NCBI GenBank assembly: GCA_017889705.1
Contig: JAGGAB010000007.1
Span: 62,001 to 126,000 of the forward strand
Source: Bacillota bacterium
GTDB lineage: Bacteria > Bacillota > Negativicutes > Sporomusales > Sporomusaceae
Length of the DNA stretch: 64,000 bases
Reading direction: 5' to 3'
Shown here: in pieces, positions 1 to 9,084 of the stretch
Position numbering within the stretch: the first letter of the stretch is position 1
Layout of the letters: every line of letters begins with the position of its first letter
Translations under genes and position numbers: made by a program
The notes under the pieces: generated by a model
Databases searched by the model: none
What the model was told of the DNA's origin: nothing
The model's input: only the letters and a program-made list of their open reading frames with translations

Positions 1-52
1 GAGACAATAGAAGAGATTGAGTTAAGCCGAATTGTAGTGGAGATAGTATTTT

Positions 53-1792
53 ATGTTTAGTTTTTATTGGCAAAAATTTATAATTCCATTTTGGCTACTG
101 GCATTAACAGCAATAGTGTGTTTTATTATTGCAAGTTTAGCCGGTCTGGCGGCACCGTTGGTAGTTAAGTTGCTGATTGATGATGCCCTGGGCGCAAACA
201 GCATGAAGTTTCTACATTTTATTACTGCCAGTATTGCAATTCTATATCTTTTCCGAGGAGTATTCTCCTATTTCTATGGCTACTGTATGGCTAAAGCCGG
301 TAATAAAATGCTGGCCAAACTCCGTCAGGACATGTTCAGTAAGCTGCAGTCATTAGATTATGCTTATTTTATGAAGACTCCATCAGGTGAGCTGATCTCG
401 CTGTTTACTAATGATTTGCTGTTTATTCAGCAGGCTGTTACTGTTGGTATTCCTGATGTTATCGTGGAATCCATAAACCTGTTGGCAATTATGGCAATCA
501 TGATTTATTTTGACTGGCGGCTGGCTATGGTTACTTTTGCTACCTTGCCGTTCATTATTGTTGCTATCAGTTTTTTTAACAGCAAAATTGGGGCATTAGG
601 AGTGCTTGTGGATCATGCGCTAGCCAAAGTAACGGCTATTATTCAACAATCCTTGGTTTCTGTTATTGTTGTGCAGAGTTATGTCCGTGAAGACTATGAA
701 TACAAAAAATTTAGCGACAAGATTCAGCAGGCTGCCAATGATTTGTTAAAAGCGCAGCGCTTAAGTGCCATTTTGGTGTCTTTGGTGGAGTTTTTAGCTG
801 CTGTGGGGTTAACCATAATTATATGGTACGGCGGTCGGGAGGTTATCAATGGTCACCTGAGTATCGGCGGGATGTTTGCTTTTCTTATTTATATTATTAA
901 TGTACCAATGCCTATACGTAAAATCAGCCAGGCTTTGACTCATTTAAAACTTGGTGTGGTAGCCTGGGGACGTATCAATAGTTTGCTTAATGAACAAACA
1001 CCGACTGTTGTAGAGGGTGATTTACAACTGCCTCATACTGACGGTGTAGTAGAGTTTAAAGATGTGTCCTTTGCATACTGGCAAGGCAAGCCGGTGCTGG
1101 AGGCTATTAATATTCTTGCGCGGCCAAATGAGATTATCGCTATTGTTGGTCCGAGCGGGGCAGGGAAATCCTCCTTTGCTAATTTGCTATTACGCTTTTA
1201 TGATCCGGATACCGGGGCTATATATTTGGACGGTCTGGATATCAGGCGCCTTAAGATTGCTGAGCTGCGGCAGCATATAGGCTTTATTCAACAAGAGCCG
1301 ATTTTGTTTAATACTACCGTTTTGGAAAATATTCGTTATGGCAGGCCTGATGCTACTAAAGACCAGATTGAACAAGCTGCTCGCCTGGCTGATGCCTATG
1401 ATTTCATTATGAATTTGCCGCAAGGATTTGACACTATAGTAGGAGAATTAGGAGGGAAGTTGTCTGGTGGACAAAGGCAACGCATTGCTGTTGCCAGGGC
1501 TATTATTACTGAGCCGGCTATATTGCTGCTGGACGAACCAACTGCTGCGCTGGATGCGCAGACGGAAAAACAGGTGATGGCAGCCATTAGACAAGCCGGA
1601 ACAGGCAGAACTACTTTTATTATTACACATCGAATGTCGACGATTATGGCCTCTGATCGGGTTGTGTATTTGACAGAGGGGCGAGTGGCTGAGATGGGCA
1701 CCCACCAGGAACTTATCGATAAAGGCGGGTTATATGCCCAGGCAGTCCGCTTTAGTGAAATTGAGATGAGTATAGACACAAATCATCTATAA
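53..1792 (+). CDS. ABC transporter, fused permease/ATPase (MsbA/multidrug exporter type)
   Basis: N-terminal TM domain; Walker A GPSGAGKSS, signature LSGGQRQR, Walker B ILLLDEPTAALD. Confidence 0.95.
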   Translation: MFSFYWQKFIIPFWLLALTAIVCFIIASLAGLAAPLVVKLLIDDALGANSMKFLHFITASIAILYLFRGVFSYFYGYCMAKAGNKMLAKLRQDMFSKLQSLDYAYFMKTPSGELISLFTNDLLFIQQAVTVGIPDVIVESINLLAIMAIMIYFDWRLAMVTFATLPFIIVAISFFNSKIGALGVLVDHALAKVTAIIQQSLVSVIVVQSYVREDYEYKKFSDKIQQAANDLLKAQRLSAILVSLVEFLAAVGLTIIIWYGGREVINGHLSIGGMFAFLIYIINVPMPIRKISQALTHLKLGVVAWGRINSLLNEQTPTVVEGDLQLPHTDGVVEFKDVSFAYWQGKPVLEAINILARPNEIIAIVGPSGAGKSSFANLLLRFYDPDTGAIYLDGLDIRRLKIAELRQHIGFIQQEPILFNTTVLENIRYGRPDATKDQIEQAARLADAYDFIMNLPQGFDTIVGELGGKLSGGQRQRIAVARAIITEPAILLLDEPTAALDAQTEKQVMAAIRQAGTGRTTFIITHRMSTIMASDRVVYLTEGRVAEMGTHQELIDKGGLYAQAVRFSEIEMSIDTNHL

Positions 1793-1799
1793 GTGAAGA

Positions 1800-1845
1800 A
1801 ATAGGTGTAACAGCAAAAGCCGGCTGTTACACCTATTGTATATTT
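1800..1845 (+). terminator. Intrinsic terminator after ABC transporter
   Basis: Inverted repeat AATAGGTGTAACAGC...GCTGTTACACCTATT. Confidence 0.7.
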
Positions 1846-1931
1846 GGGGTTAGGAATGTATACATAATTTGGAGATTGGTGTAAAATTTGGTACAATTAA
1901 ATAATTACCATACATAAGCAGGAGGTTTATT

Positions 1932-2501
1932 ATGAACAAGGGTAGACAGCAAGCTTGGGCACTATTACGTGAACATGTTCAAAGTGAAGTATTATTAAAA
2001 CATTGTCTGGCAGTCGAGATTGCCATGCGGGCATATGCTGCTAAATTTGGGCAGGATGTTGAATACTGGGGAGCTGTAGGGTTGCTTCATGATATTGATT
2101 TTGAGAAATATCCGGACGATCATCCTAACCATTGCCGAGAAATTCTTACCAATGCTGGCTATGACAGCCAGTTTGCCACCGATGTCGAGGCTCATGCCCG
2201 GGATTGGCAGCCAGAACGTACACTATTGCAAACAACCTTATTGGCTGTAGATGAAATGACCGGTTTTATTATTGCCTGTGCCTTGGTGCGTCCAGATAAG
2301 AGTCTGGATAACTTAGAGGTAAAATCAGTTATGAAAAAAATAAAAGACAAAGCCTTTGCACGTGCTGTAAACCGCGAAACCTTGCTGACAAGTGCGGAAG
2401 CAATGAATATTGACTTTAAAGAACATATTGCCTTTGTCACCCAGGCATTGGCTCAGGCTGTGAAATTGCCTGAGTACCAGGAGTTGCCGCTAGTGGGGTA
2501 A
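1932..2501 (+). CDS. HD-domain phosphohydrolase
   Basis: HD motif in GLLHDIDFEKYPDDHP; RBS AGGAGG upstream. Confidence 0.85.
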   Translation: MNKGRQQAWALLREHVQSEVLLKHCLAVEIAMRAYAAKFGQDVEYWGAVGLLHDIDFEKYPDDHPNHCREILTNAGYDSQFATDVEAHARDWQPERTLLQTTLLAVDEMTGFIIACALVRPDKSLDNLEVKSVMKKIKDKAFARAVNRETLLTSAEAMNIDFKEHIAFVTQALAQAVKLPEYQELPLVG

Positions 2502-2567
2502 TGCCCCAAACATAAACTAGGTAAGAATTGCATATAGATTAACGAAATAGCGAAGAGGAGAGAGAGA

Positions 2568-3161
2568 ATGGCAAAACATGTTCTTAATAAGCTTACCGTT
2601 AATCTATATGACACTGATATTCAGAAACAACTATATGAGCATCTGAAATTATTGCTGAACTATCAAGAGGGACTAAGCCTGCGCCCGATTGTGGCACTTT
2701 GTATTGGTTCAGACCGTTATACCGGCGATGCGTTAGGGCCGTTAGTGGGTACTTATCTTGAAGAACAAACTATATGTAATGTATACGGTACATTAGAACA
2801 GCCTGTTCACGCTGGCAACTTTGTGGAGACATTGAACCAGATAACATACCAGTTTCACCATCCCATCATTCTTGCCGTTGATGCTTGTTTGGGGAAAAGT
2901 CATGAAGTTGGAAACATTGAAATCTGGCAAGGCGGTCTGGCGGCGGGTATTGCCGTAGGCAATCGTCTGCCTACTATCGGTGACATTTCAGTTATTGGTG
3001 TTGTTAACGCGCAAAGCCAGATTGGCTACATGGACTTGCAAAGTACATCTCTGTCAAAGGTAATGAAGCTTAGCCGAGTTATTGGTGAAGCTATTAATAA
3101 CGTGCTGCAGGAGATAACCGCTGAGATAATTCCCGCTTATACGCAGTCGATGGCCAAATAA
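2568..3161 (+). CDS. yyaC: Spore protease YyaC family (GPR-related)
   Basis: CIGSDRYTGDALGPLVGT...ILAVDACLGK motifs of YyaC. Confidence 0.85.
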   Translation: MAKHVLNKLTVNLYDTDIQKQLYEHLKLLLNYQEGLSLRPIVALCIGSDRYTGDALGPLVGTYLEEQTICNVYGTLEQPVHAGNFVETLNQITYQFHHPIILAVDACLGKSHEVGNIEIWQGGLAAGIAVGNRLPTIGDISVIGVVNAQSQIGYMDLQSTSLSKVMKLSRVIGEAINNVLQEITAEIIPAYTQSMAK

Positions 3162-3172
3162 TACGTAAATAT

Positions 3173-3215
3173 AAAGAGCGAGATTTTCCGTAAATGTACG
3201 GAAATCTCGCTCTTT
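3173..3215. terminator. Bidirectional intrinsic terminator
   Basis: Near-perfect hairpin AAAGAGCGAGATTTtCCGT-aaatgt-ACGGAAATCTCGCTCTTT with A/T tracts on both sides. Confidence 0.8.
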
Positions 3216-3222
3216 AGGTTTT

Positions 3223-3315
3223 CTAGTCTTCCGGAAACAATTTGTCCCATAGCATATACAATACGACTAATGTGCCGGCAAAGAATATACCAATATCAGC
3301 AATATAGCGTTCCAT
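3223..3315 (-). CDS. 30-aa small single-TM protein (MERYIADIGIFFAGTLVVLYMLWDKLFPED)
   Basis: Manual reverse-strand translation; purine-rich RBS-like AGAAGGGATG upstream; ends near the bidirectional terminator; absent from ORF track (too short). Confidence 0.6.
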   Translation of the reverse strand: MERYIADIGIFFAGTLVVLYMLWDKLFPED

Positions 3316-3484
3316 GCAAGTCACATCCCTTCTAAGCAAGTGAACAGTGTTTATATCAGGATTATATGCTACTTTTGTTTCTGATGCAAGAAAATGGGAT
3401 AATAAAAATATATGTTGCCAGGCACATTTTCATTGTCCACCCCATAAGCTGTAATCGACAGAAGATACGGGGGTGGGTGACTGA

Positions 3485-3928
3485 ATGGCTCTGGCGTTTT
3501 TTACGGTATTGGCCACATCGATAATTAAAGGCATCACCCTACTTATTTCCTATATAGCAAACAATACATTTCCTTTGCCGCTGTCAGAGAAGGAAGAGCA
3601 TGTCTATTTGCAGCGCCTTAAGGATGGGGATGAAGTTGCCCGTAATGTATTAATTGAACGTAATTTGCGCTTGGTAGCCCATATTGTAAAAAAATTTGAT
3701 AATACTGGCGAGGACGTGGATGATCTAATCTCTATCGGTACTATTGGCCTGATTAAAGCCATTAATACGTTTGATCCGGCTAAAAAAATCAGGCTGGCTA
3801 CTTATGCTGCCCGCTGCATTGAAAATGAAATACTTATGCATTTGAGGAGTACCCGACGTATTCGGACAGAAGTAAGCTTATATGACCCAATTGGGGTCGA
3901 CAAAGAGGGAAATGAGTTATCTGTTTGA
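3485..3928 (+). CDS. sigK: RNA polymerase sigma-K, N-terminal part (interrupted gene, 5' fragment)
   Basis: [65 protein letters not shown] ends 4 codons past the AATGAG core. Confidence 0.95.
   Translation: MALAFFTVLATSIIKGITLLISYIANNTFPLPLSEKEEHVYLQRLKDGDEVARNVLIERNLRLVAHIVKKFDNTGEDVDDLISIGTIGLIKAINTFDPAKKIRLATYAARCIENEILMHLRSTRRIRTEVSLYDPIGVDKEGNELSV
3911..3916 (+). other. attL core AATGAG (left sigK/prophage junction)
   Basis: Same hexamer at 46433..46438; joining them restores the sigK frame. Confidence 0.85.
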
Positions 3929-3946
3929 TACCTCTAAGCCGCGCCG

Positions 3947-5512
3947 TTACTTGGTTAGTCGAGGGTGAATAATTAGCTCAAAATCGTCGCCTTTTTGGTC
4001 TATCTCTTTTCGGTAAGTGGCAAACTCCATAATCGTTTTTAACATTTTATTTTTGGCTGCCGGGTCCTTCGCCTTGTGGTAGGCAGACAGAACTTTTCTA
4101 AGTTTCGGAATTACATCCTTTTGAGCTTTTTCTCTTTTGGCCTCAATTGCGAGAGCGGCTTCTGTGTTAATAATTGCTTTTTCCGTTTCAGCAATCCGCT
4201 CAGACAGTTTTTGCGATCTGTCCAGATAAACTTCCTCAGTGTATATTTTCCGTTCGAGGAAATCATGCAAACTATCTACTTGCTGGTTAAGGGCCTTTAA
4301 TTCCTTGGTTAGATTTTGCAATATCTTCTGGTTAATGCTAACCGTGTTTTCCTTTTTGCTGGCCGGCTTATGACTGTCCCATTGCGACTGGTATTCCTCA
4401 ACCCACGCTTCCAGACCATCTATTACTCGTTGCTCCACATACTCAAAGCGGCTGCTCTTGTTGGGGCAGTGTTTGTTATAACAGATTAGGTGAGGATATT
4501 GTTGGTGAGAATATGGCCTGTATACCATGCTGGCACCGCATATATCGCATTTAATCAGCCCTGCAAGCGGGTTGGTTATGCCGTTAACTAATTGATAGGG
4601 TACGTGGTATTTGCCTTTTAAAATGGCCTGCGCCTTGTCAAATAGCTCCTGAGAGATAAGCGGCTCATGTTTACCCTGGACGCTGATCCATTCTTCACGC
4701 GGCCGCGTTTTGGTGTCGCGTTTTTTATCGGGGTCCTTGGACTTTTTACTTTCTTTCTTTTTCCACTGTACCTTCCCGGTATAAACTTCATTTTTGAGGA
4801 TAAAGAGGACGGTAGAGGATTCCCACGGCTTGCCGGTATAGGTTTTTGCTCCGCGCCGGTTTAATTCGGCAGCAATCTTATGGCCTCCCATATCACCATT
4901 CGCATATAATTCAAAAATTAGCCTCACCACGTCGGCTTGCTCGGGGTGGGGTATAAGCGTCCTGGTTTGTCCTTCTTTTTTAATCTCGTAGCCGTATGGC
5001 GGTCTGGTTCCTATATAATTGCCGTCCTGTACTGATCGTATTCTGCCGCCTTGTAGACGCCGGGTTATTATTTTTAACTCTTTGCGTGCCATAAAGGCTT
5101 CAAATTCGGTGTATTCTTCGTCAAATTCGTCGTTTAGGTTGTAAATCTTTCGCGGCGTGACAATAAGAGTGTTGGAATTTTTGAAGGTCTTTAATATGAG
5201 GCCTTGATCTTCCATATCGCCACGGCCTAGCCGGTCAATCTCCATGCAGAAAACAGACTTGCATTGCCCTGCTTCAACTTCCTTTAACAGTGCAAGCATT
5301 TCCGGCCTGTGAATTAGACTTTCACCTGATACTATTTCCTCGAATACTTTTGTTATATTAACGCCGTAGTCTTTAGCCAGCTTATACAAGGCTTTTTTGT
5401 GCTTGACTAATGTTTCACCCTCGCCGCGAGCCTCGGCCTCTTGATCTTCCCGAGACTTACGCAGGTAAAAATAGGCCGGTTCTAGGTCGTGTCGTGTATA
5501 TTGCTGCTTCAT
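3947..5512 (-). CDS. Large serine recombinase, SpoIVCA-like site-specific recombinase
   Basis: AYFYLRKSREDQEAEARGEGETLVKH resolvase start, CMEIDRLGRGD, recombinase domain RPPYGYEIKKEG, zinc ribbon IKCDICGASM...CYNKHC, coiled-coil C-terminus; convergent with sigK 5' part. Confidence 0.93.
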   Translation of the reverse strand: MKQQYTRHDLEPAYFYLRKSREDQEAEARGEGETLVKHKKALYKLAKDYGVNITKVFEEIVSGESLIHRPEMLALLKEVEAGQCKSVFCMEIDRLGRGDMEDQGLILKTFKNSNTLIVTPRKIYNLNDEFDEEYTEFEAFMARKELKIITRRLQGGRIRSVQDGNYIGTRPPYGYEIKKEGQTRTLIPHPEQADVVRLIFELYANGDMGGHKIAAELNRRGAKTYTGKPWESSTVLFILKNEVYTGKVQWKKKESKKSKDPDKKRDTKTRPREEWISVQGKHEPLISQELFDKAQAILKGKYHVPYQLVNGITNPLAGLIKCDICGASMVYRPYSHQQYPHLICYNKHCPNKSSRFEYVEQRVIDGLEAWVEEYQSQWDSHKPASKKENTVSINQKILQNLTKELKALNQQVDSLHDFLERKIYTEEVYLDRSQKLSERIAETEKAIINTEAALAIEAKREKAQKDVIPKLRKVLSAYHKAKDPAAKNKMLKTIMEFATYRKEIDQKGDDFELIIHPRLTK

Positions 5513-5551
5513 AGTGTGTCACCCCTGATTTTATGGTTTACAAACTTTACA

Positions 5552-5561
5552 AGGGACAAGC
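5552..5561 (+). promoter_or_regulatory. Possible SpoIIID box upstream of recombinase (AGGGACAAGC region)
   Basis: GGACAAGC matches the core of the SpoIIID consensus WWRRACARNY (9/10 by hand) ~40 bp upstream of the recombinase start. Confidence 0.35.
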
Positions 5562-5577
5562 GTTTATTTATGCGGTT

Positions 5578-5946
5578 TTATATATCTACACCAAAGTACT
5601 CCAGCATATCGATTGCTGTTTTTTGTGTGTGCGCAGATTCTGCGTTTGCTAACAAATAACTAAGCGGCGCCTCAAACGCAAAGGCCGAAATCGGAACAAA
5701 ATGTCCGTCTCTACTCCATTGACCTGCTCCGCTGGCTAGCAGTGCATAATATATTATAGAAAAATCATCGATACTCGCTTTGCTATAGATGATAATCTTT
5801 CTTAACCTCTTATCTGATAAGCAAAAATTATAAATATCATAAATAATTGCATCTGCATTACTAACTGGTGATACATCTCTGTACTTGTTAAGCAGTTTTT
5901 TTAGTTTCCACGACTTGAGCAAGGAGTAAAATAAGTTACCTAACAA
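5578..5946 (-). CDS. Hypothetical prophage protein (122 aa)
   Basis: ORF with RBS-like AAGGAGGGG upstream on the reverse strand. Confidence 0.7.
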   Translation of the reverse strand: MLGNLFYSLLKSWKLKKLLNKYRDVSPVSNADAIIYDIYNFCLSDKRLRKIIIYSKASIDDFSIIYYALLASGAGQWSRDGHFVPISAFAFEAPLSYLLANAESAHTQKTAIDMLEYFGVDI

Positions 5947-5992
5947 AATACGCCCCTCCTTAGGAGTTAAATATAATATATAGTTTCCCGGA

Positions 5993-6436
5993 TTATTTTA
6001 TAATCTCAGCTTTCACTATTGCGGCTTTAGGGCCGCGAGCGTTATTTCTTGAATCAATAGCCGGATCGGTTGCATTTGCATCCGCAACACCTTTTATTGT
6101 TATTGTTTTATCTATCAAGCTTTTTTCTACGGGATCATATAAAACTGCTTTCCATTCGTTGCCGTTTTTATCTTGTATAGTTATGGGAACAGAGTCGAAG
6201 CTTCCAAAATCGCTTACTATGTCACGGCCAGATTTTTTCCCGCTACCTAAAATTACTTGTCCACTAACAATCACAGAATCGCCGTGTTTTATTGCGGTAA
6301 TATCGCCGCCGTTGCGAAAGTCAATAGGTTCTTTACTGCCTTTAGACATTGAGTGAAGAGTGCTTTGGTTTGATGAACAGCCGGCAAAAATAAATACAAA
6401 TGCGATTAATATGAAAACATATAATATTTTTTTCAT
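5993..6436 (-). CDS. Predicted lipoprotein
   Basis: MKKILYVFILIAFVFIFAGCSS lipobox; upstream RBS AGGAGG. Confidence 0.8.
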   Translation of the reverse strand: MKKILYVFILIAFVFIFAGCSSNQSTLHSMSKGSKEPIDFRNGGDITAIKHGDSVIVSGQVILGSGKKSGRDIVSDFGSFDSVPITIQDKNGNEWKAVLYDPVEKSLIDKTITIKGVADANATDPAIDSRNNARGPKAAIVKAEIIK

Positions 6437-6446
6437 CGGGATCCTC

Positions 6447-6908
6447 CTAGTAACAATTCTTTAAATATTGAAAAACAGAATCCATTGGTTCTTCTTCGGG
6501 AATAACGCTTTCCCATGAATCGCTTATCGTAGCCCTGTTAAGCTCTTTGCTATCAGAATAAATAACTTCTTCGAAGATTTTATACTTTGAATTTGCAATA
6601 TCAAATTTAACGTATTCAAGTATACTGGATGGATTAGTATTTTTTAATTTAGGAACAGTATTAATAATATCCTGAGAAAAATTTTCTTTGTATTTTTCAG
6701 TTGACGTTATTTTTATCCAACATGATACTAAGTTGCTATTGTTGTGTTTCGTTACTGATTTTGAATCGAGATAGGTTATAATTTTATCGTTACCAACAAC
6801 CTTTATCCATCTATTATTTTCTTCTGATGCAAAAGCCAAGCCAGACATACAAAAATTAACGATAAGTATTAATGCAAAAATAAAACATTGTTTTTTCAAA
6901 AAGACCAC
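6447..6908 (-). CDS. Predicted secreted protein
   Basis: N-terminal signal sequence CFIFALILIVNFCMSGLAFA; RBS AAAGGAGTGG. Confidence 0.75.
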   Translation of the reverse strand: MVFLKKQCFIFALILIVNFCMSGLAFASEENNRWIKVVGNDKIITYLDSKSVTKHNNSNLVSCWIKITSTEKYKENFSQDIINTVPKLKNTNPSSILEYVKFDIANSKYKIFEEVIYSDSKELNRATISDSWESVIPEEEPMDSVFQYLKNCY

Positions 6909-6963
6909 TCCTTTTTAAATATAAAGACACAGCTTGTCCATTTGCTGTGTCTTTTGCTTAATA

Positions 6964-7908
6964 TCAAATGCGTCCTGGTTTTATTCCGATTACTTTGCCG
7001 ACTATTTTTACTCTACTTGTTTCTTCTTTATAAAATTCTCTATCATCATATAAACTGTTATCTGATTTCAATATGAGGCCATCAGGCACTTTTTTTATGC
7101 GCTTTATAATACCCTCATCGCCGTCTACTATAACAATAGCTACTTCGCCGCTATCTACATCATTTTGTGGACGAACAATAGCGTAGTCGCATGGAAGAAA
7201 ACGCGGCGTCATGCTATCACCTTTAACTTTAAGCATATAGCAATTTTTGCAATCTCCGTTAGATACTATCCATTCTTCTTCGCCTAAATACTCCTGCAAA
7301 GCATAACCACCAACCCCAGCGCGAACTTCACCAAATATGGGGAGTTTGATTACATGTTGGTGTTCGGGAATTAAAATAGCATTTGACGGAATAGGTGGAT
7401 CGCTTTTTATTGTGGCTGCCGGTAACTGCAACTTTGAATGTACTGCAATTTCTTCTTCGTTAATAATATCAATGCCATCTATATGCGATTTTATGAGGGT
7501 ATATTGTTCGGGTGACAATTTAGTGCCAGGTGTTTTTTTTAGTATTGTGTTATAAAAATTACGATGTGTTTCTTCTGTAGTGGCAGAGGGAAAGTGACTG
7601 CTAACAGCGTATGGATAAGATGTTTTTACAAGAGCTTCAATTAATCCTTCATATTGCTCAGGGGTTAACATTTCAATTTTTTTATCTAAAGGTAAATAAC
7701 CAGCCTTCAGCATGAGTTTTTCATAGGATACTTTGAGAGCAGGTGCAAGTTTTTTTAATATATTTGGTGTTGGCATTCCGCGTTTACCATTTTCAAGTTG
7801 GGATATATACGAGTTTGATACACCTGATTGTAACTCAAGTTGCCTTGTTGTTAATTCTCTCTCAGTTCTTAATTCTTTAAGATATTTACCAAATTCTTCC
7901 GCTGTCAA
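6964..7908 (-). CDS. CI/LexA-like phage repressor (XRE HTH + S24 peptidase-like domain)
   Basis: HTH TTRQLELQSGVSNSYISQLENGKRG; C-terminal KVKGDSMTPRFLPCDYAIV (S24 Ser motif); TTG start with RBS GAGGTG. Confidence 0.93.
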   Translation of the reverse strand: MTAEEFGKYLKELRTERELTTRQLELQSGVSNSYISQLENGKRGMPTPNILKKLAPALKVSYEKLMLKAGYLPLDKKIEMLTPEQYEGLIEALVKTSYPYAVSSHFPSATTEETHRNFYNTILKKTPGTKLSPEQYTLIKSHIDGIDIINEEEIAVHSKLQLPAATIKSDPPIPSNAILIPEHQHVIKLPIFGEVRAGVGGYALQEYLGEEEWIVSNGDCKNCYMLKVKGDSMTPRFLPCDYAIVRPQNDVDSGEVAIVIVDGDEGIIKRIKKVPDGLILKSDNSLYDDREFYKEETSRVKIVGKVIGIKPGRI

Positions 7909-7916
7909 TTGTAATC
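7901..7916 (+). promoter_or_regulatory. Weak operator-like site GCTGTCAATTGTAATC
   Basis: Half-site GTAATC over the repressor start codon; matches GATTAC-N4-GTAATC 9/12. Confidence 0.35.
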
Positions 7917-7974
7917 ACCTCTTTTTTTATTATAAAGAATTATAAGGAAAATGTAAAAAAAATAATAATAAAGT

Positions 7975-7990
7975 GCTTGCAAAAGTAATC
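7975..7990 (+). promoter_or_regulatory. Operator O1 GCTTGCAAAAGTAATC
   Basis: Matches GATTAC-N4-GTAATC 10/12; overlaps the -35 of the rightward promoter. Confidence 0.65.
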
Positions 7991-8005
7991 AGGACATGCT
8001 ATTAT
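7977..8005 (+). promoter_or_regulatory. Rightward early promoter (-35 TTGCAA, 17 bp, -10 TATTAT)
   Basis: Sigma-70 hexamers with optimal spacing upstream of the cro-like gene. Confidence 0.65.
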
Positions 8006-8019
8006 AAGTGCAAGAACAT

Positions 8020-8035
8020 GATTACTTTTGTAATC
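8020..8035 (+). promoter_or_regulatory. Operator O2 GATTACTTTTGTAATC (perfect palindrome)
   Basis: Perfect dyad just downstream of the early promoter. Confidence 0.75.
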
Positions 8036-8050
8036 AAGGAGGTGGAATGT

Positions 8051-8296
8051 ATGCAAATAATACTTAAAGATCCTGAAAAACTCAAGGTTATAATGTTAAA
8101 AAAAGGCTTTACACAGCGTTCACTAGCTAAAAAATCTATTGTTTCGGATACTACTATAAATCATTTAATTAATGGCAAAAGAAATGTTAGTGCTCCTATT
8201 GCTCAAAAAATTATATCATCGCTTGAATGTGAGTTTGACGACATTTTTTTTGTCGAACTTGATTACAAAAGCAATCAAAAAGGCGGTGCGGCATGA
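8051..8296 (+). CDS. Cro-like XRE HTH protein
   Basis: HTH FTQRSLAKKSIVSDTTINHLINGKRN; RBS AAGGAGGTGG; divergent from the repressor. Confidence 0.85.
   Translation: MQIILKDPEKLKVIMLKKGFTQRSLAKKSIVSDTTINHLINGKRNVSAPIAQKIISSLECEFDDIFFVELDYKSNQKGGAA
8261..8276 (+). promoter_or_regulatory. Operator O3 GATTACAAAAGCAATC
   Basis: Matches GATTAC-N4-GTAATC 11/12; inside the 3' end of the cro-like gene, upstream of the antirepressor. Confidence 0.55.
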
Positions 8297-9009
8297 ACGA
8301 GTTAATCAGAGTTGATGAAAACGGCAAGATTACTGCCAGAGAATTGTACGAGTTTTTAAGTCCTGATGATAAGTCTCATTATTCAAGATGGACTAAAACT
8401 AACATCGAACAAAATGAATTTTATCAAGAAAGTATTGATTGGTTGGGGTTCGCCATAGTGGCTAACGGTAATGAAACCAAGGAGTACAGGCTTACAATCG
8501 ATTTTGCGAAGCACTTATGCATGTTGTCACGATCCGAACGCGGCAAACAGGCTAGAAGCTATTTTGTTGAAGTTGAGAAGCAGTTTAAACTAGCATTTCG
8601 TGTTCCACAAACATTGCCAGAAGCATTAAGACTAGCGGCTCAGGCTATCGAGGAAAAAGAACAAGCCGTTAAGCAGCTAGAGGCAGCAAAACCGAAAGTA
8701 GAATTCTACGATGCAGTAACTGGCTCAAAAGATGCTATTGAAATTGGCGAGGCTGCCAAGGTTCTAAACATTCCTGGGGTTGGCAGAAACAAACTCTTTC
8801 AAGAACTTCGTAACAGAAAAATACTTATGAATAACAATCAGCCGTATCAAGAGTATGTGGACAGAGGTTATTTCCGAGTTCTTGAGCAGAAATACAATAA
8901 ACCAAATGGTGATATATGCATAAATATCAAAACCTTAGTATATCAAAAGGGTCTTGATTATATTCGGCGGTTGCTAACTAAAGATAATGTAATTAATTTG
9001 CCAGCATAA
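8293..9009 (+). CDS. Phage antirepressor (AntA/AntB N-term + KilA-C-like C-term)
   Basis: LIRVDENGKITARELYEFL...FYQESIDW plus C-terminal GVGRNKLFQELRNRKILMNNNQPYQEYVDRGYFRVLEQ. Confidence 0.88.
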   Translation: MNELIRVDENGKITARELYEFLSPDDKSHYSRWTKTNIEQNEFYQESIDWLGFAIVANGNETKEYRLTIDFAKHLCMLSRSERGKQARSYFVEVEKQFKLAFRVPQTLPEALRLAAQAIEEKEQAVKQLEAAKPKVEFYDAVTGSKDAIEIGEAAKVLNIPGVGRNKLFQELRNRKILMNNNQPYQEYVDRGYFRVLEQKYNKPNGDICINIKTLVYQKGLDYIRRLLTKDNVINLPA

Positions 9010-9084
9010 CTAACCATATGAAAAATCAGATCAGTCAAGCAGACAATCTACGGCAGCATACATTGTTAAAGGGGAGGGGTGAGA

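Noticed and set aside
1190-1779. Reverse ORFs inside the ABC transporter gene
   Set aside because: Shadow ORFs opposite conserved Walker/signature motifs.
3400-3484. Sigma-E promoter of sigK (CATAAGCT at ~3446)
   Set aside because: Only a partial -10 match and no convincing -35 at the right spacing.
5528-5535. CATAAAAT as a sigma-E -10 for the recombinase
   Set aside because: Resembles the consensus but would place the start inside the ribosome-binding site, with no good -35.
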